From Liolophura sinensis (Eukaryota > Mollusca > Polyplacophora > Chitonida > Chitonidae): a stretch of DNA of 64,000 bases. Numbering within the stretch: the stretch's first letter is position 1; each line of letters opens with the position of its first letter. Positions 1 through 11,847 of this stretch are shown piece after piece. Under the pieces are notes generated by a model that did no database searches, had not been told where the DNA came from, and saw nothing but the letters and a program-made list of their open reading frames with translations. Location of the stretch: assembly GCF_032854445.1 (NCBI RefSeq), contig NC_088306.1:13759386-13823385 (forward strand), in the 5' to 3' direction. The translations under genes and the position numbers were made by a program.

Positions 1-646
1 TGAAGAATTAATTGTGGACTGTGAAGGGAACAACAACAACTGCAACAACAACGCCACACAACGCCGGTCATACTGGATGGATCATGGCTCTCCTGCACCT
101 ATATGAAGCAATACAATTGCAAGCCATAGTAGGTTTCATGGCTAGATCATTTAGACCTTCAAGGTCAACACATGCACTCCCAAGCCCTTTCTAAAACCTT
201 TGAATTTGTAATAAAAAAGGCATAACAATCACAAAATTTTAATGAGTTTTATTGATATCACTCTCTGTACACTATAAAATAAAGTAGAAAAAGATGTAAT
301 GAGGAGTTATATATGTTCTCTGATGAATTTGCATATTAAAAAAAATAAAAAAAGTACGCCACTTGGTCTTTTTCGCGTCATCGTCGTACCTTGCAGGCTC
401 ACCAGTTAAAGCACGGTAATGGTATTTTTTAGTGTTTGTATTACCCTTTTTCCGTGCATCTTGTCTACATGTACATTGGTCTCGTGTGGCTTTATTCTAT
501 CGCTCTGCTTGCAAATTACAATATTTTTAGGGTTAGTCGTCAAGGGAATTATACATTTCATCATTTCTTCCTTTACCAGTTTTCGATTCAGTTGCTAGTT
601 AGGTATGTTTTGCATTACATTCCTTTCCACGCGGTCTAACTACCCT

Positions 647-3600
647 CTATCTCTTGTTGATGATCAATTGGTAAGGTTTGGGGTTCCGTGTAGTTGTATT
701 GGTACCTTCTATCACATCAACGACTTGAGTTCCTGCCGTTTTAGTGAATTTAAACCTCTGTATAAGATTGCTGAAGATGAGGAACAACTCGATTCTGGCC
801 AGACCTTCCCCTAGGCAAACCCGGGGACCTGCGAACAAAATAACGGCCCATGTTTATTGATACAATTGTAAGGAATTGTGCTGTTCCTCAAAATTAGTAT
901 ACTCTATCATACAATCATTAGATGTTATGGGTCGACAAAGCAAGCGAGGAGACACCATGCAAACCCATGAGGCCATATTATAATCCTATGACCATCACAG
1001 ACATTTTGTATATCTTTTTAACAAAAAACCATAAACTCCACTGCCGGTATTACTTAAATTCTGTATAAGCTTTGCTGCTAGGGGGGTTTAGGTTACTACT
1101 ATTTAAGCATTTACATAAGCAGTGATGATAAAAACTTAGCAGAGAGAGGACGGCAGGGGTCCCAAGTCATTGCTTATTTGTGACCACTTGCCAGAGTCAT
1201 GCTGACATCGCCGCTCTTAATTACTCAGTGCTCCAGTTTAATTATATTTAATAAAAGATCTAGGCTGTTTAGTTTAATTTTTGTTATCTTCCCTAGTTAA
1301 CTTACCGACACCGAAGGGAATGAGGTATTCCTGTTTCTTCGGATCCAGCTTACCATCGGCTGTCAAGAACCGCTCTGGGAAAAACTCGTCGGGGAAGTCC
1401 CAGCATTTGGGATCTCTCAAAGCCGCATATAGATTACACAGCACGATGGTGTCTTTGGGGATTTTGTAACCGCCAAGTGTGGTTTCCCTATTTGCACGAT
1501 GTGGAACAGTCATTGTGGCTGCAGAAAAGTAAACAGAAAACAATTTGTAATCTCCGTTACTACCACACTTTTATTTAAAACAGAATTTTGCTTTCCGGTT
1601 TTCTTGAGTCGCAAAAGTTTCATACACAGGCCACTGTTTGAATAATTCATAAACTTTCAAACTCAGGCCATTCGTTGATTCACATGCTGATTGATCTTGC
1701 CATTGACGCGAAACGTTCATTATGGTTGACGATTGGCGTACGAATGTCTGTTTCTCCGCCTAGTAACTTACCGATAGAAGAGCAACGCTCTATCTCTTTT
1801 AGTGTAGCTTCTAAATATGGAAGTGATCCGCGATCTTTCATGCTAACCCGGCGGCTTCCAATCACCTGAAAAGGCAGATCGATTGGTGTGTGAATAGGCA
1901 TAAACATCAAACATATACAATGATCCCACATATCCGACCTGAGCGTTTTAGGGAAATATTCCTGTGTGCAATGTTTATTGCCAGTCAAATAATTGTCATT
2001 ATGCAAGGAATCATTTCTTAATTTCATTCATCGATGAGTGTAAAAATTGCTATAGTACCGCTTTTCAAATCAATAACAACGAATTTAACACTAAAAATTT
2101 CTGCAAACCAGATGCTATTTCAGAGAGACTCTTCTCACCCTGTCAATTTCTTCTTGGCATTTCCTCTGAATCTCTGGGTAAGCGATCATGTAGAGAACAG
2201 ACCAGTTCAGATTTGTAGCCGTAGTTTCGGAGCCAGCCACGTATAAGTCAAGGATTAAGCGGAACATATCATCCTCTGAAAGAAACCAACATGACAAAGT
2301 AATTATTTAAAATACTTAGTTAACATATCGACTGCTTCATACAGAATTCAGCATGCTATGGTTATAAGCTTTTTAATACTTGTCACATACCATGAAACAC
2401 CAATCAAATAAATACACATGGAATTTTCATCAGCAAAATTTAACTCTCCAAACGAGAAACTAACAACTATGCCTTTTATTAAGCCAAATGAGTATGTTAA
2501 ACTGAGTGCAATATCTGAAATGAAACCATGTACAGTCTGGACGTATGACATTCATGAATAATCTCACGCCAGATCTACATAGTTGGCCGATGAATTTTAT
2601 CCTAAAATGTAACATACAATGTACAACATTCAGATGTTCATAGTACTTATACCTTCAAACTTCTGGCCCTCTTTTTGTCCACTCGTCACAGCGATGTAAG
2701 TATCAATGAAATCCCGAACGTTGTTCATGTCGTATGTTTTACGATGATTATCGATCTGTCCTTTGATGAAGCGGTAGTTGTGATCACGAGCTGCTAGGAT
2801 TTTCTTCCATTTCTTGTTAATTTCAAAAACACACATATGTCAACAAAACGTAAAACAAAATTATCTATGACATAAAAACAGCAACTTTACTGAGAGATCA
2901 AAAGAGGTTGTAAATTTTGACCATTTTGAGGAGAATTGTATATTTAGTTTTTTTATTTATTTGATGCCTGTTTAACGGCACGCTGAAGAATTTTTCACTT
3001 ATACCATGGAATAAACCTTGGACATTTGGCAAGTTAGCGATAAACTTTTACACATTTAACCTACAGATATGAACACCATTTTGAATTAAAGTCGTCGAAC
3101 ACAAGGCTGAGCATACGGCCACACGAACGTCATTGATCGCTTATGGTCACCGAGGCTCTACAAGCAGAAAATCATCTTTCTTCTTGTTAAAATAACTTCA
3201 GGCAGACCAAGACAGCATCTTTAGATCCAATCAAATCTCACCTCACTGTTGACTGGCAGGTACTTCAGGAAGGGGAGAAAAGTCTCTGGGCGGTACTGGG
3301 CCGCCCCGGCGGCAAAGGCTTGTTCAATGATGTCCAACAGGGCGATAAGTTCAGGGTCGTCATACTCGAATCTGAAAATTTAACGATTATGTTATCAACT
3401 TTGCAATTAAAATAGCATTCGCTGGAGTACAAAGATGCTCAGCATTGCCACGGTGCAATGATTTGGATGACTTAGTATGTCTCGTGAGAGACTGAATGTC
3501 TTCAGTCATCCAAGTGACAGAATTAGAAGCCGTGTTAGGCACTCCTCCAGGGGCAAGTCCAGCGGCCGATTCCACAAAGCCATTTCTGACTAAGTGGCCA

Positions 3601-5795
3601 TCAATGTTGCCATACGACAAATATCTCCAAATTTCAAGATCCAGTACTAAAAACTATGCATAGTACATCGAGTTTTTTAAACTCTGATTGAACATAGGAA
3701 GGGCTTTGTGGATTCGTCCCTTGGTACACGGTACCCATAATATGTGGGTAAGAATGTGACATCGAAACTTTTTCGCTCCGTTGAAGTTTTCCCGTAAGTA
3801 TCACAGCGTCGTTTCTACAAATACGCCATTCCCACAGGCAAGATTGATGGTTGTTCTGCCGATTGTACAATATACATGCAATGTATATGCAGTAATATGC
3901 AATAAAAGTGCTACAAACTCTATTAAGAGCGGTGTGTACATGGTACTAAATCAGCATTTCCGGTGTCATTGGTTCACTCAAGGACTGGACGAGACCAGAT
4001 GGAGGCTGTCACAAACTAACGCAGCTAAATGGTCTGATATTACGGTAGTTGCTCAATCATAAAACCACGTTTTCAGCAGCGTTAGTTTGCGAGAGCCGCT
4101 ACCTTACCTCGCCTATACTACGTGAACTCGCGAGACTCCTACAATGCTAATTCCGCTGATCGTATGCAGCAACCTGCGAATAGTCATGGGTTTCCCCCGG
4201 CTGTGCCCGTTTTCCTTCCACCATAATGCTGGCCGCCGTCGTATAAGTGAAGTAGTCTTGAGTACGGCGTAAAACACCAATCAGCATATTGTGCTCTATC
4301 TGAGACACTAAGCCAGCAAAATGATACTTATGTGATCAGTGGACGCATTTCTTTCAAAATAATTTCGTATTTTTTACTTTACGTCGAACGCTGTTAAACA
4401 ATTTAGAAAGAAATAATATCTTTTGTTGCCCTATTTTTGTATTTACAATCATGAGGCCGTGCAAAATTGGCTTTGTATATCACACAATCAACGCTGGTTG
4501 GCTGACCTTGCAAAATTGTTCACGCTTGAATAAATCTGCCCTACCTAGAAATTAGCTTACGCCAAGCAGAGCCTGGATTTGCTTATCTGTAGCACCAACC
4601 AACCAGAAACGATTCTCTATCCATTTTACATCTCAGCGAGACTAAGTCTGGCAGTGGATTATTAATGGTCACAAACAGTGACGATAAGAGCCGAAAATCC
4701 TATCGCACAAACTGTTCACGCACCTGTTACCGAAAACAAGGGCGGAGATGATATTGGCGATGGCCTTCGACAGGGGTTCCTTAGGGTGGGCCACAGGACG
4801 TCCTTCAGAGGCAAGGAAAATCTTGGTGACTTCTTCAACTTCGTCCATGATTCTCTCCTCGAGAATGTTTTTACCCACACCGAAGTCCCTCAAAGTGGAC
4901 AGCGTGAACCGTCGAAGAGCTTTCCATGTTTCACCATTTTGCCAAATCACACCTTAAAACAGAGAATATATATGCTTTTCTAAAAAGACTGACCTTTGGG
5001 AATTTGATTTTGTAAATTGCTCCACTCTTGGCGGCCTGAACTCTGGGTTGAAAATATAGTACATTCTCGTCAATAAAAAAAACATTCTTACTGTCAGGAC
5101 ATAATCTTTATTATTATTACTGTATATTCGTTTGTCTTACACATTTACTCATGTCTTTCTCACACTACGGTCATCATTTACCTCAGAATACTTTTACTGC
5201 AGGACAAACGTTATTATTTGTAAATCCTTCTTCTGAAGTAAGTTTTGTTATCCCCAACGATTACAATACAAAATCATCAGGTAGCACGATTAATTCAGAC
5301 CAAATATGAAACAATGTACTTAAGAAACTACAAACGAAAAAACAACAGAAGTTAGGAGATAATAACACAGTGTCCAGTTTTCAGTATTATCACGAAGAAA
5401 TTCGTAAAATATCACATTTGGCACAATTACGAACTAACAAGGAAGTTACCTTTCGCTCCGCTGGTTTTTTTGATGCTAGAGAGATGGCGAGGACGGTCAT
5501 TGAAGATGTCTGACTTGGTCACAAAGGCCTCCTTTATGACTTCGTAGCTGTTTAGCACTACCGTGTTTTGAGCCCCCATACGCATATAAATAATATGGCC
5601 ATATTTCTCGCTCAGGCGCATGAACATGCGAAAGGGCTGGTTGGCCCATGTCAGCAGCAAGTGTGTCCCGATAACTGGCACCCTAAGAGGCCCAGGTGGG
5701 AGATTCCCACCGATGTCCCAGAAACAGAACGCTCCCCAGATGCACAGTATCACAATGGCGATTGCCAGCAGGTGTGTGGCGTCGAAGAACACCAT
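647..5795 (-). CDS. Cytochrome P450, CYP2 clan, intact 8-exon gene (496 aa)
   Basis: Microsomal haem-thiolate monooxygenase. Exons on the minus strand: 5450-5795, 4724-4952, 3242-3371, 2653-2812, 2139-2275, 1772-1865, 1306-1518, 647-828. All introns are GT-AG, the phases agree, and the spliced frame is open to TAG at 647-649. Visible parts: N-terminal membrane anchor (about residues 6-24), proline hinge PPGP (33-36), helix C WQNGETWKALRR, I-helix AGSETT (302-307) with the oxygen-activating Glu/Thr pair, K-helix ExxR (E358, R361), PERF (413-416), and haem loop FGVGPRVCLG with thiolate Cys441. Length is normal for the family. The start was chosen at MVFF because the reading frame upstream lies in the 5' UTR, beyond a TATA box, and the same ATG is kept in the copy at 12-19 kb. 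The intron 3 acceptor before AAATGG has a poor pyrimidine tract. Clan 2 membership is firm; the subfamily and substrate cannot be read from sequence. Confidence 0.93.
2950..3180 (-). mobile_element. Older SINE with related tail, intron 3 of the first CYP2 gene
   Basis: Begins with ttatttatttgatgcctg and a tail block gaagaatttttcacttatacc resembling tail family 1, followed by a different body and a tRNA-like end (gcttatggtcaccgaggctc). The same insertion is found at about 15990-16210 and, inverted, at 10910-11130, so it predates all copies of the locus. Confidence 0.6.
4160..4295 (+). mobile_element. SINE fragment in intron 2 of the first CYP2 gene
   Basis: Contains gcagcaacctgcgaat, cataatgctggccgccgtcg and gagtacggcgtaaaacacc. 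Shared with 17340-17500 in the paralogue, so it is older than the duplication. Confidence 0.8.
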
Positions 5796-5861
5796 GGTGG
5801 TTGAACATTCGCCGGTGAAATGCGGTGGCAGGAATGACAAATGTGTCGAAACGGGAAGAAT

Positions 5862-5868
5862 TTTTATA
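5862..5868 (-). promoter_or_regulatory. TATA box of the first CYP2-like gene
   Basis: On the minus strand a CATATAAAAA core lies 67 bp upstream of the ATG at 5795. The same motif lies at the same distance in the copy at 19302-19308. Transcription would be expected to start near 5835, giving a short 5' UTR. The flank up to about 6280 is conserved in all three segmental copies of the locus. Confidence 0.6.
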
Positions 5869-6545
5869 TGCACATGGTGCTGTCCAACAATAACACCCAC
5901 CAAACCCACCCCACTGGCTCCCCTACGCTAAAAATGCACCAAGTTTGATAAAACAAATACCAACACCGGTTACCCAGGTAAGAGTGGGTAAGACAGGTCC
6001 AGTACTTGGCTGTGTGAGGACGGGTTAGTTTAGAATGCACCATATGACTGACACCTGGCACAGTGAAAGCATTATGAATAGCAAATCAGGCATAAAGTCA
6101 AACATCCATGCATTCGGTCACGAGAAATGTAGAATGATATGACATTAATGAGGACTGTTTTACTATACACATATGTGACGGGAATAAAATAGACATGATT
6201 ACCATTAAAGAATCTATTTTGTGTTTCTGCGAGCACAGTCTGTTTTGGCACATTATTAGTAATATAACTTTGCGTTTTGTATGATTTCATTGTTCTTGAA
6301 AAAACGAATGAGAGGGGGGGGGTGTCAATTTTTTTCCGTCTGTACATACAGATATACATGCAAACAGACATACATAGATTAGTTTACATGGCGACTCTAT
6401 TTTATGGAATGATTTACTCCAGGGCAATAAGATGTGTTTCACGGATTCAGGCTGTTGTAATCAACCCTGGTCAGTTCATAAAAAACACTGCAATTGCTGC
6501 GGTTACAGTCTATGGATCCTACTTAAATAATTGCACGCAGCTTTA

Positions 6546-6712
6546 AATTTATTTCTTTATTTATTTGATTGGTGTTTTACGCCGTACTCAAGAATATTTC
6601 ACTTATACGACGGCGGCCTGCATTATAATGGGAGGAAAATGGGCAGAGCCCGGCGAAAATCCATGACCAAGCGCATGTTGCTCCAGTTAAAGAGACCTTC
6701 CCACGTACGGTG
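6546..6712 (-). mobile_element. tRNA-derived SINE (tail family 1), 5'-truncated
   Basis: Starts on the plus strand with the A/T tail (tttatttatttgattggtg) followed by the conserved block gccgtactcaagaatatttcac, and lacks the tRNA head. Flanked by an approximate target duplication (gcagctttaaa). The matching place in the inverted arm (near 9625) has no SINE, so it inserted after that duplication. Confidence 0.8.
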
Positions 6713-6721
6713 CAGCTTTAA

Positions 6722-7045
6722 AAACTAAACTTGCATTTTTTCGATGGATAAACCACAGTTCCTGGTCGATTCCAGTGTTGTTTTGACGATTCCAGTGTTT
6801 AAACTATCAGGAAACAATGTTCATCTTTGAGAAAGGTACCGCTGACACACAAATGAAATGTGACGCATGGTCTCCTTAGCCTGACAAACATTACAAAGGT
6901 CTGAATCGCTTCCCTTGAATCTTTTTAACTATCTATTTATTGGGAGATGCAGGAACAAAGTGCAAAAATATTTATGCTTTTTCTACAAGAAAAGGAAAAA
7001 TGGAGACTGTTATGAAGTTTGACAACAGGAATAGAGGACTCTCTC
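6722..7045 (-). mobile_element. LINE 3'-end fragment (RNase H-type non-LTR element)
   Basis: Minus-strand copy of the same LINE tail seen at 9232-9690 and 19790-20120. The shared coding segment reads like KRF..SDLCNVCQA in the better copies. Here it is decayed and truncated. It has no intact reading frame. Confidence 0.6.
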
Positions 7046-8904
7046 ATGTCTTGTTAATCAAAGCGGCACAAAAGTATGCAGCTGTGCCTTACTCTCTCAT
7101 GTCCTGTTAACCAAAGTGGCACAATAGAAACGGCAAGTGATAATAGCGATTAGGCCTGCAATGTTGACATAATTCCTTTCCCTTTCCGTGTGTTTCATAT
7201 ATTTGAGTTTGTCTAGTGTAACCTAAAATTGTATTGCATTATTTGTCAATAAGTCTATATATTTAAAAGCTTTAAGTTACCGTTGGCTATTTTTGTAAAT
7301 GGTTCAAGGTGAGACACAATGCGCGTAGATTAGCATTGAGCGTTCAATCTTTCTACAAACAGATAACACTCTAACACTTTGAGCAGTTGATATGTTTCCA
7401 ACACAAATGTGCAAAGTGCGTATGTTGTGTGATTAAAAAAATGAATACACGAATACACATGTTTTTGGCGACACGTTTTCTGCCATAATAAACACGTGCC
7501 TGGAATAATGTGCATGTTTATACAGCAGAAAGCTTTATGTGTTTTTACGAAACAACTGTTGTGAAAAACTAACGGCGTTAACAAGTGCTGTTAGATTAGG
7601 GCAAAAAATAAATTCCTTAGCATTTGTTTGGCGTGGTTGCTAATTGTTAGTTGATATAAAAGCAGACAACGGTGTTTGTTACCAGTTATAATGTTGTACA
7701 TATACATAATGTAACTTTCCTGTAAAATGAACACTGGTATACAGATTTATGTTTATCAAATAACGGTGCCAGCAACATGTAACAAAGGAAAAGAACGAAC
7801 AGTTTGTACATTTAGGCTCACGGCTCCGGGGCAAAAATATAGGTCGATGAAATTAGTGTCGCTTGCAACCGTATGTGGGAAGGTCTACCAGCAACCTGTG
7901 GATGGTCGTAGGTACACCCCTGGCTCTGCCTGGTTTCCTCCCACCACAATGCTGGCCGCCGTCGTATAAATGAAATATTCTTAAACATAAATAAATCACT
8001 GTCAGCTGTAATGATGTATAATTGAAACAGTGAAAATCTTAAAACGTTGCAATGAAAAATGATGTAAAACACAATAATTTGAATTAGAAAGGCGTTGAAA
8101 TTGTGAATTTAGTCATTACGAGACGATGAAATATGTCGTCTTATAGCGCAGGTGCCGCACTCTACGCTCGCTTTACATCACTGCCACCACTTAGGAAGTT
8201 TGACACTTTTGATTCTGTACGATGCAAGTAGGCAGACTTAGACAGCTGCTCCACTGATGTCACAACACAGATCTGTAATTTGCATTCACCAATTACAATT
8301 CTTTCAGGTGTCCATCAAAATGGTGTTGGGCACACTTCAGATAAAGATTTTAATGCATCTTTGTAACTATTAATAAATACAAACGTTAAGACACTTTTGT
8401 TGTTTTCTGACATTAGTTCTGCTCCATCGTCATGATCCTTGTGACCTTGGCGTTTTCCAAGAATTCTGAACATAATTCGCTGGAAACGACACTAACGTGA
8501 AGGTACAGATCGACGCTGTAAGGGGTATAATCACAACTGATCACCACGTTGATTACCACGTTGATCAGGCAGGTATTTTTGGGTGTTTCCAGTTATCGGA
8601 TTGTCACTGTACAGATAGATGCGGAGCTCTCTACATGTTATCTTTCCCGAAATGAGTGTCTGACCACCATAGATCTTCATTACATGCGAATTTTGTTTTT
8701 TTTTCACACATGTATTGGTTTGGCATAGTAAAAAAAGTTCCACTATACCTTAGTGACGTAGTTATGTCAAGCGCAATAATATCGCTCCCGGACTTTCCAC
8801 CAATGAAATTATTATTGTGTTACTTGCAGTCAATTACTACATTTACATTGACAAATGCTGTTACGTCATAAACTAAGCAGTATTTCTGTCGTCCTCTCTA
8901 TTAT
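7046..8904. other. Spacer without recognisable gene
   Basis: Spacer between the two inverted arms. Apart from one SINE (7863-7996) and a short local duplication near 7040-7125 (two copies of an actctctcatgtc..gttaa..caaag motif), I see no exon-like open frame, RNA gene or transposon. The open frames present are short and lack recognisable motifs. Confidence 0.5.
7863..7996 (+). mobile_element. SINE (tail family 1), 5'-truncated
   Basis: Plus-strand body (tgtgggaaggtct..cagcaacctg, ggtttcctcccacca, atgctggccgccgtcgtat) with an aaataaat tail. The tRNA-like head is missing. Confidence 0.8.
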
Positions 8905-9690
8905 TCGCTGATCTTGACATTTGTCCCACTTGGATCGCTGGACATTCCGCCTTACCTGGCAATAAAGGAGCAGATAGGCTCGCCAAAGCAGCCTTAAGCC
9001 TGCTTGATTTATTGATTTATTGATTTGATTGGTGTTTTACGCCGTACCCAAGAATATTTCACTTAAACGATGAAGGCCAGCATTATGGTGGGAGGAAACC
9101 GGGCAGAGCCCGGGGAAAACCCACGACCATCCGGAGGTTGCTGGGAGACATTCCCACGTACAGTCGAAAAGGACGCCAGCATGAGCTGGACTTGAACGCA
9201 CAGCGTCTGCATTCGTGTAAGCTTGCTTGATGTAACTTCTTATCTCAAATTGTCCATATCCGAGGCCCAACATGAAATACAGTCATTATCAGTTGAACGT
9301 TTTTATCACTCCTCTAACCCTGTTGTCAAACTTCATAACAGTCCCCGTTTTCCTTCTCTGGTAGAAAAGCAGAAATATTTTCACACTTTGCTTTGGGTAG
9401 CTCCCAGTAAATAGCTACTTAAAAAGATTCAATGGAAGCGATTCAGACCTGCGTAACGTTTGTCAGGCTAATGAGACCATTCATCATGTTTCACTTTCAA
9501 CAGCGGTGCTCTTCTCAAAGGCGAACACTGTTTCCTGATATTTTAGACACAGGAATCGTCAAACAAACACTGGAATCACCAAGAACAATGGTTTATCCAT
9601 CAAAAAATGCAAGTTTAGTTTTTGAATCTGTGGGCAATTATTTATGTAGGATCTGCAATTTGTAACCGCAGCATTGTAATAAACTTTTTT
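8905..9690 (+). mobile_element. LINE 3' fragment with RNase H C-terminus, split by a SINE
   Basis: Before the SINE one frame reads WIAGHSALPGNKGADRLAKA, the RNase H motif typical of I/Jockey-group LINEs. After the SINE the same frame continues DVTSYLKLSISEAQHEIQ and then a CCHC-like segment DLRNVCQANETIHH (with drifted frames). A SINE (9009-9218) sits between identical-frame halves. The element is truncated at its 5' side and does not encode a full protein. Related tails lie at 6722-7045 and 19790-20120. Confidence 0.75.
9009..9218 (-). mobile_element. SINE inserted into LINE, with target-site duplication
   Basis: Minus-strand SINE with body motifs ttgattggtgttttacgcc and gggaggaaaccgggcagagc. 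Flanked by aagcctgcttgat (8996-9008) and aagcttgcttgat (9219-9231), a 13-bp duplication with one mismatch. Removing the SINE and one repeat restores the LINE reading frame, which confirms the boundaries. Confidence 0.92.
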
Positions 9691-9805
9691 TTTCATGAAT
9701 TAACCATGGTTGATTACCACAGCCTGTATCTCTGAAACACATCTTATTGCCCTGGCGTGAATCATTCCACGGAATGGAGTCGCCATGTAAAGTAATATAT
9801 GCATG

Positions 9806-9862
9806 TCTGTCTGTCTCTCTGTGTCTCTGCCTGCCTGTCTGTCTGTCTGTATGTATTTATGT
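9806..9862. repeat. Degenerate TCTG microsatellite
   Basis: Run of gtctgtctgtctctctgtg-type units immediately before a SINE tail. Confidence 0.8.
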
Positions 9863-10010
9863 ATTTATTTGATTGATGATTTACGCTCTGCTTAGAATAT
9901 TTCACTTATACGACGGCGGCCAGCATTATGGTGGGAGAAAAACGGACAGGGCCAAGGGGAACCCACGACCATCCGCAGGTTGCTGGAAAACCTTCCCACT
10001 TACGGCCGGT
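9855..10010 (-). mobile_element. SINE (tail family 1), 5'-truncated
   Basis: Minus-strand tail and body (atttatttgattgatg, cagcattatggtggga, ccatccgcaggttgctgg). The corresponding place in segment A (near 6350) lacks it, so the insertion postdates the inverted duplication. Confidence 0.85.
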
Positions 10011-10140
10011 GTATATATGTATCTAAAGAACATGGAAGGAATAATCTGAAAATTTAACTCTATTTCAGGAAGACGAAAAAAATTGCCCCTCCTCTCCACA
10101 AAAGTTTTTTTCAAGAAAATTATACAAAAGGCAAAGATAT

Positions 10141-11598
10141 ATTCCTAATAGTGTGCCCAAAAAGACCGTGCTCGCGAAATCACAAAATAGCTTCTTTAAT
10201 ACCAGTCGTGTCTATTTTATTCCCGTCACAAACATGTACAGTAAAACAGTCCTCATTAATGTCATATTATTCTGCATATCTCGTGACCGAATGCATGGAT
10301 GTTTGACTTTATGCCTGATTTGCTATTCATAATTCTTTCACTGAGCCAGGTGTCAGCCACATGGTGCATTCCAAACTAACCCGCCCTCACACAGCCGAGT
10401 ACTGGACCTTTCTTACCCACTCTTACCTGGGTAACCGGTGTTGGTATTTGTTTTATCAAACTTGGTGCATGTTTTAGCGTAGGGGAGTCAGAGGGGGTGG
10501 GTATGGTGGGTCATATTTTAACTTGAGTCAGAAATGGCTTGGAGGAGTGCCTAATACGGCTTGTAATTCTATCACCTGGATGAGTGAGGACATTCAGTCT
10601 CTCGTAAAACATACTAAGCCATCCAAATCATTGCACCATGCCAAGGCTGGGCAGTCCAGCGCATGCAAGTTTGAATGAATAACTGATAACGTAATCGTTA
10701 AATTTTCAGATTCGAGTATGAGTACCCTGAGCTTATCACCTTGTTGGACATCAATGAATAAGCCTTCACCGCCGGGGCGCCCAATACCGCCCAGAGACTT
10801 TTCTCCACTTCCTGAAGTACCTGCCAGGAAACAGTGAGGTGAGATTTGATTGGATCTAAATATTCCCTCTCAGTCTGGCTGAAATTATTTTAACAAGAGG
10901 AAAGATGATTTTCTGCTTGTGGAGCCTCGGTGACCATAAGCGATCAATGACGTTCGCGTGGCCCTATGCTCAGCCTTGTGTTCGACGACTTTGATTCAAA
11001 ATGGTGTGCATATCTGTACTTTAGATTTGTAAAAGTTTATCGCTAACTTGCCAAATATCCAAGGATTACTCCATGGTATAAGTGAAAAGTTCTTCAGCGT
11101 GCCGTTAAACAGGCATCAAATAAATAAAAAAATAAATATACAATACTCCTCAAAATGGTCAAAGTTTACAACCTCTTTTGATCTCTCAGTAAAGTTGCTG
11201 TTTTTATGTCATAGATAATTTTGTGTTACGTTTTGTTGACATATGTGTGTTTTTGAAATGAACAAGAAATGGAGGAAACTCCTAGCAGCTCGTGATCACA
11301 ACTTCCGCTTCATCAAAGGACAGATCGATAATCATAGTGAAACGTACGACATAAACAACGTTTAGGATTTCATTGATACTTACATCGCTGTGACGAGTGG
11401 ACAAAAAGAAGGCCAGAAGTTTGAAGGTATAAGTACTATGAACATCTTAATGCTGTACATTGTATGTTACATTTTAGGATAAAATTCATTGGCCAACTAC
11501 GTAGATCTGGCATGAGGTTATTCGTAAATGTCATACGTCCAGACTGTACATGGTTTCATTTCAAATATTGCACTTAGTTTAATATACTCATTTGGGTT
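10141..11598 (+). pseudogene. Inverted, internally deleted CYP2-like fragment (promoter flank plus exons 3 and 4)
   Basis: Plus-strand copy of the neighbouring P450 locus. 10141-10500 matches the promoter flank. Exons 1 and 2 are absent, and the match resumes in intron 2 near 10530. Exon 3 lies at about 10711-10840 and exon 4 at about 11263-11427, each with its splice sites. Exon 3 has an in-frame stop (ATCAATGAATAAGCC) and a missing base in the GGGGCG run. Exon 4 has CGTTTAGGATTT where the intact gene has CGGGAT-type codons. Nothing after intron 4 remains: a SINE begins at the breakpoint. It is a dead fragment of the host's own gene. Confidence 0.9.
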
Positions 11599-11834
11599 AG
11601 GGGGCGCAACGTAATGATCCAGAAGCCTCTCACCAATGCGGTCGCCGTGAGTTCACCTCCAGCTCATACTGGCTTCCTCTCCGGCCGTAAGTGGGAAGGT
11701 CTCCCAGCAACCTGTGGATGGTAATAGGTTTCCCCCGGGCCCTGCCCGGTTTCCTCCCACCATAATGCTGGCCGCCGTCGTATCAGTGAAATATTTTTGA
11801 GTACGGCGTAAAGCACCATTCAAATAAATAAATC
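11599..11834 (+). mobile_element. SINE (tail family 1), nearly full length
   Basis: Plus-strand copy with head remnant (agaagcctctcaccaatgcg, ggtcgccgtgagttc), body and aaataaataaatc tail. It lies exactly where the match of the inverted P450 fragment to the gene ends. Confidence 0.88.
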
Positions 11835-11847
11835 ATTAAATGTTGGC

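Larger units (their letters stand above)
5870..7045 (-). repeat. 5' flank of segment A: promoter region plus LINE 3' end, inverted at 9.2-10.5 kb
   Basis: Read on the minus strand, 5930-6280 matches 10141-10480 on the plus strand and 19380-19720 on the minus strand. Further out, 6370-7045 (excluding a SINE) matches 9230-9830 in inverted orientation. It contains the C-terminal region and 3' part of an RNase H-bearing LINE, also found at 19790-20120. The LINE was therefore in place before the locus was copied. No gene is seen here apart from the LINE remnant. Confidence 0.75.
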
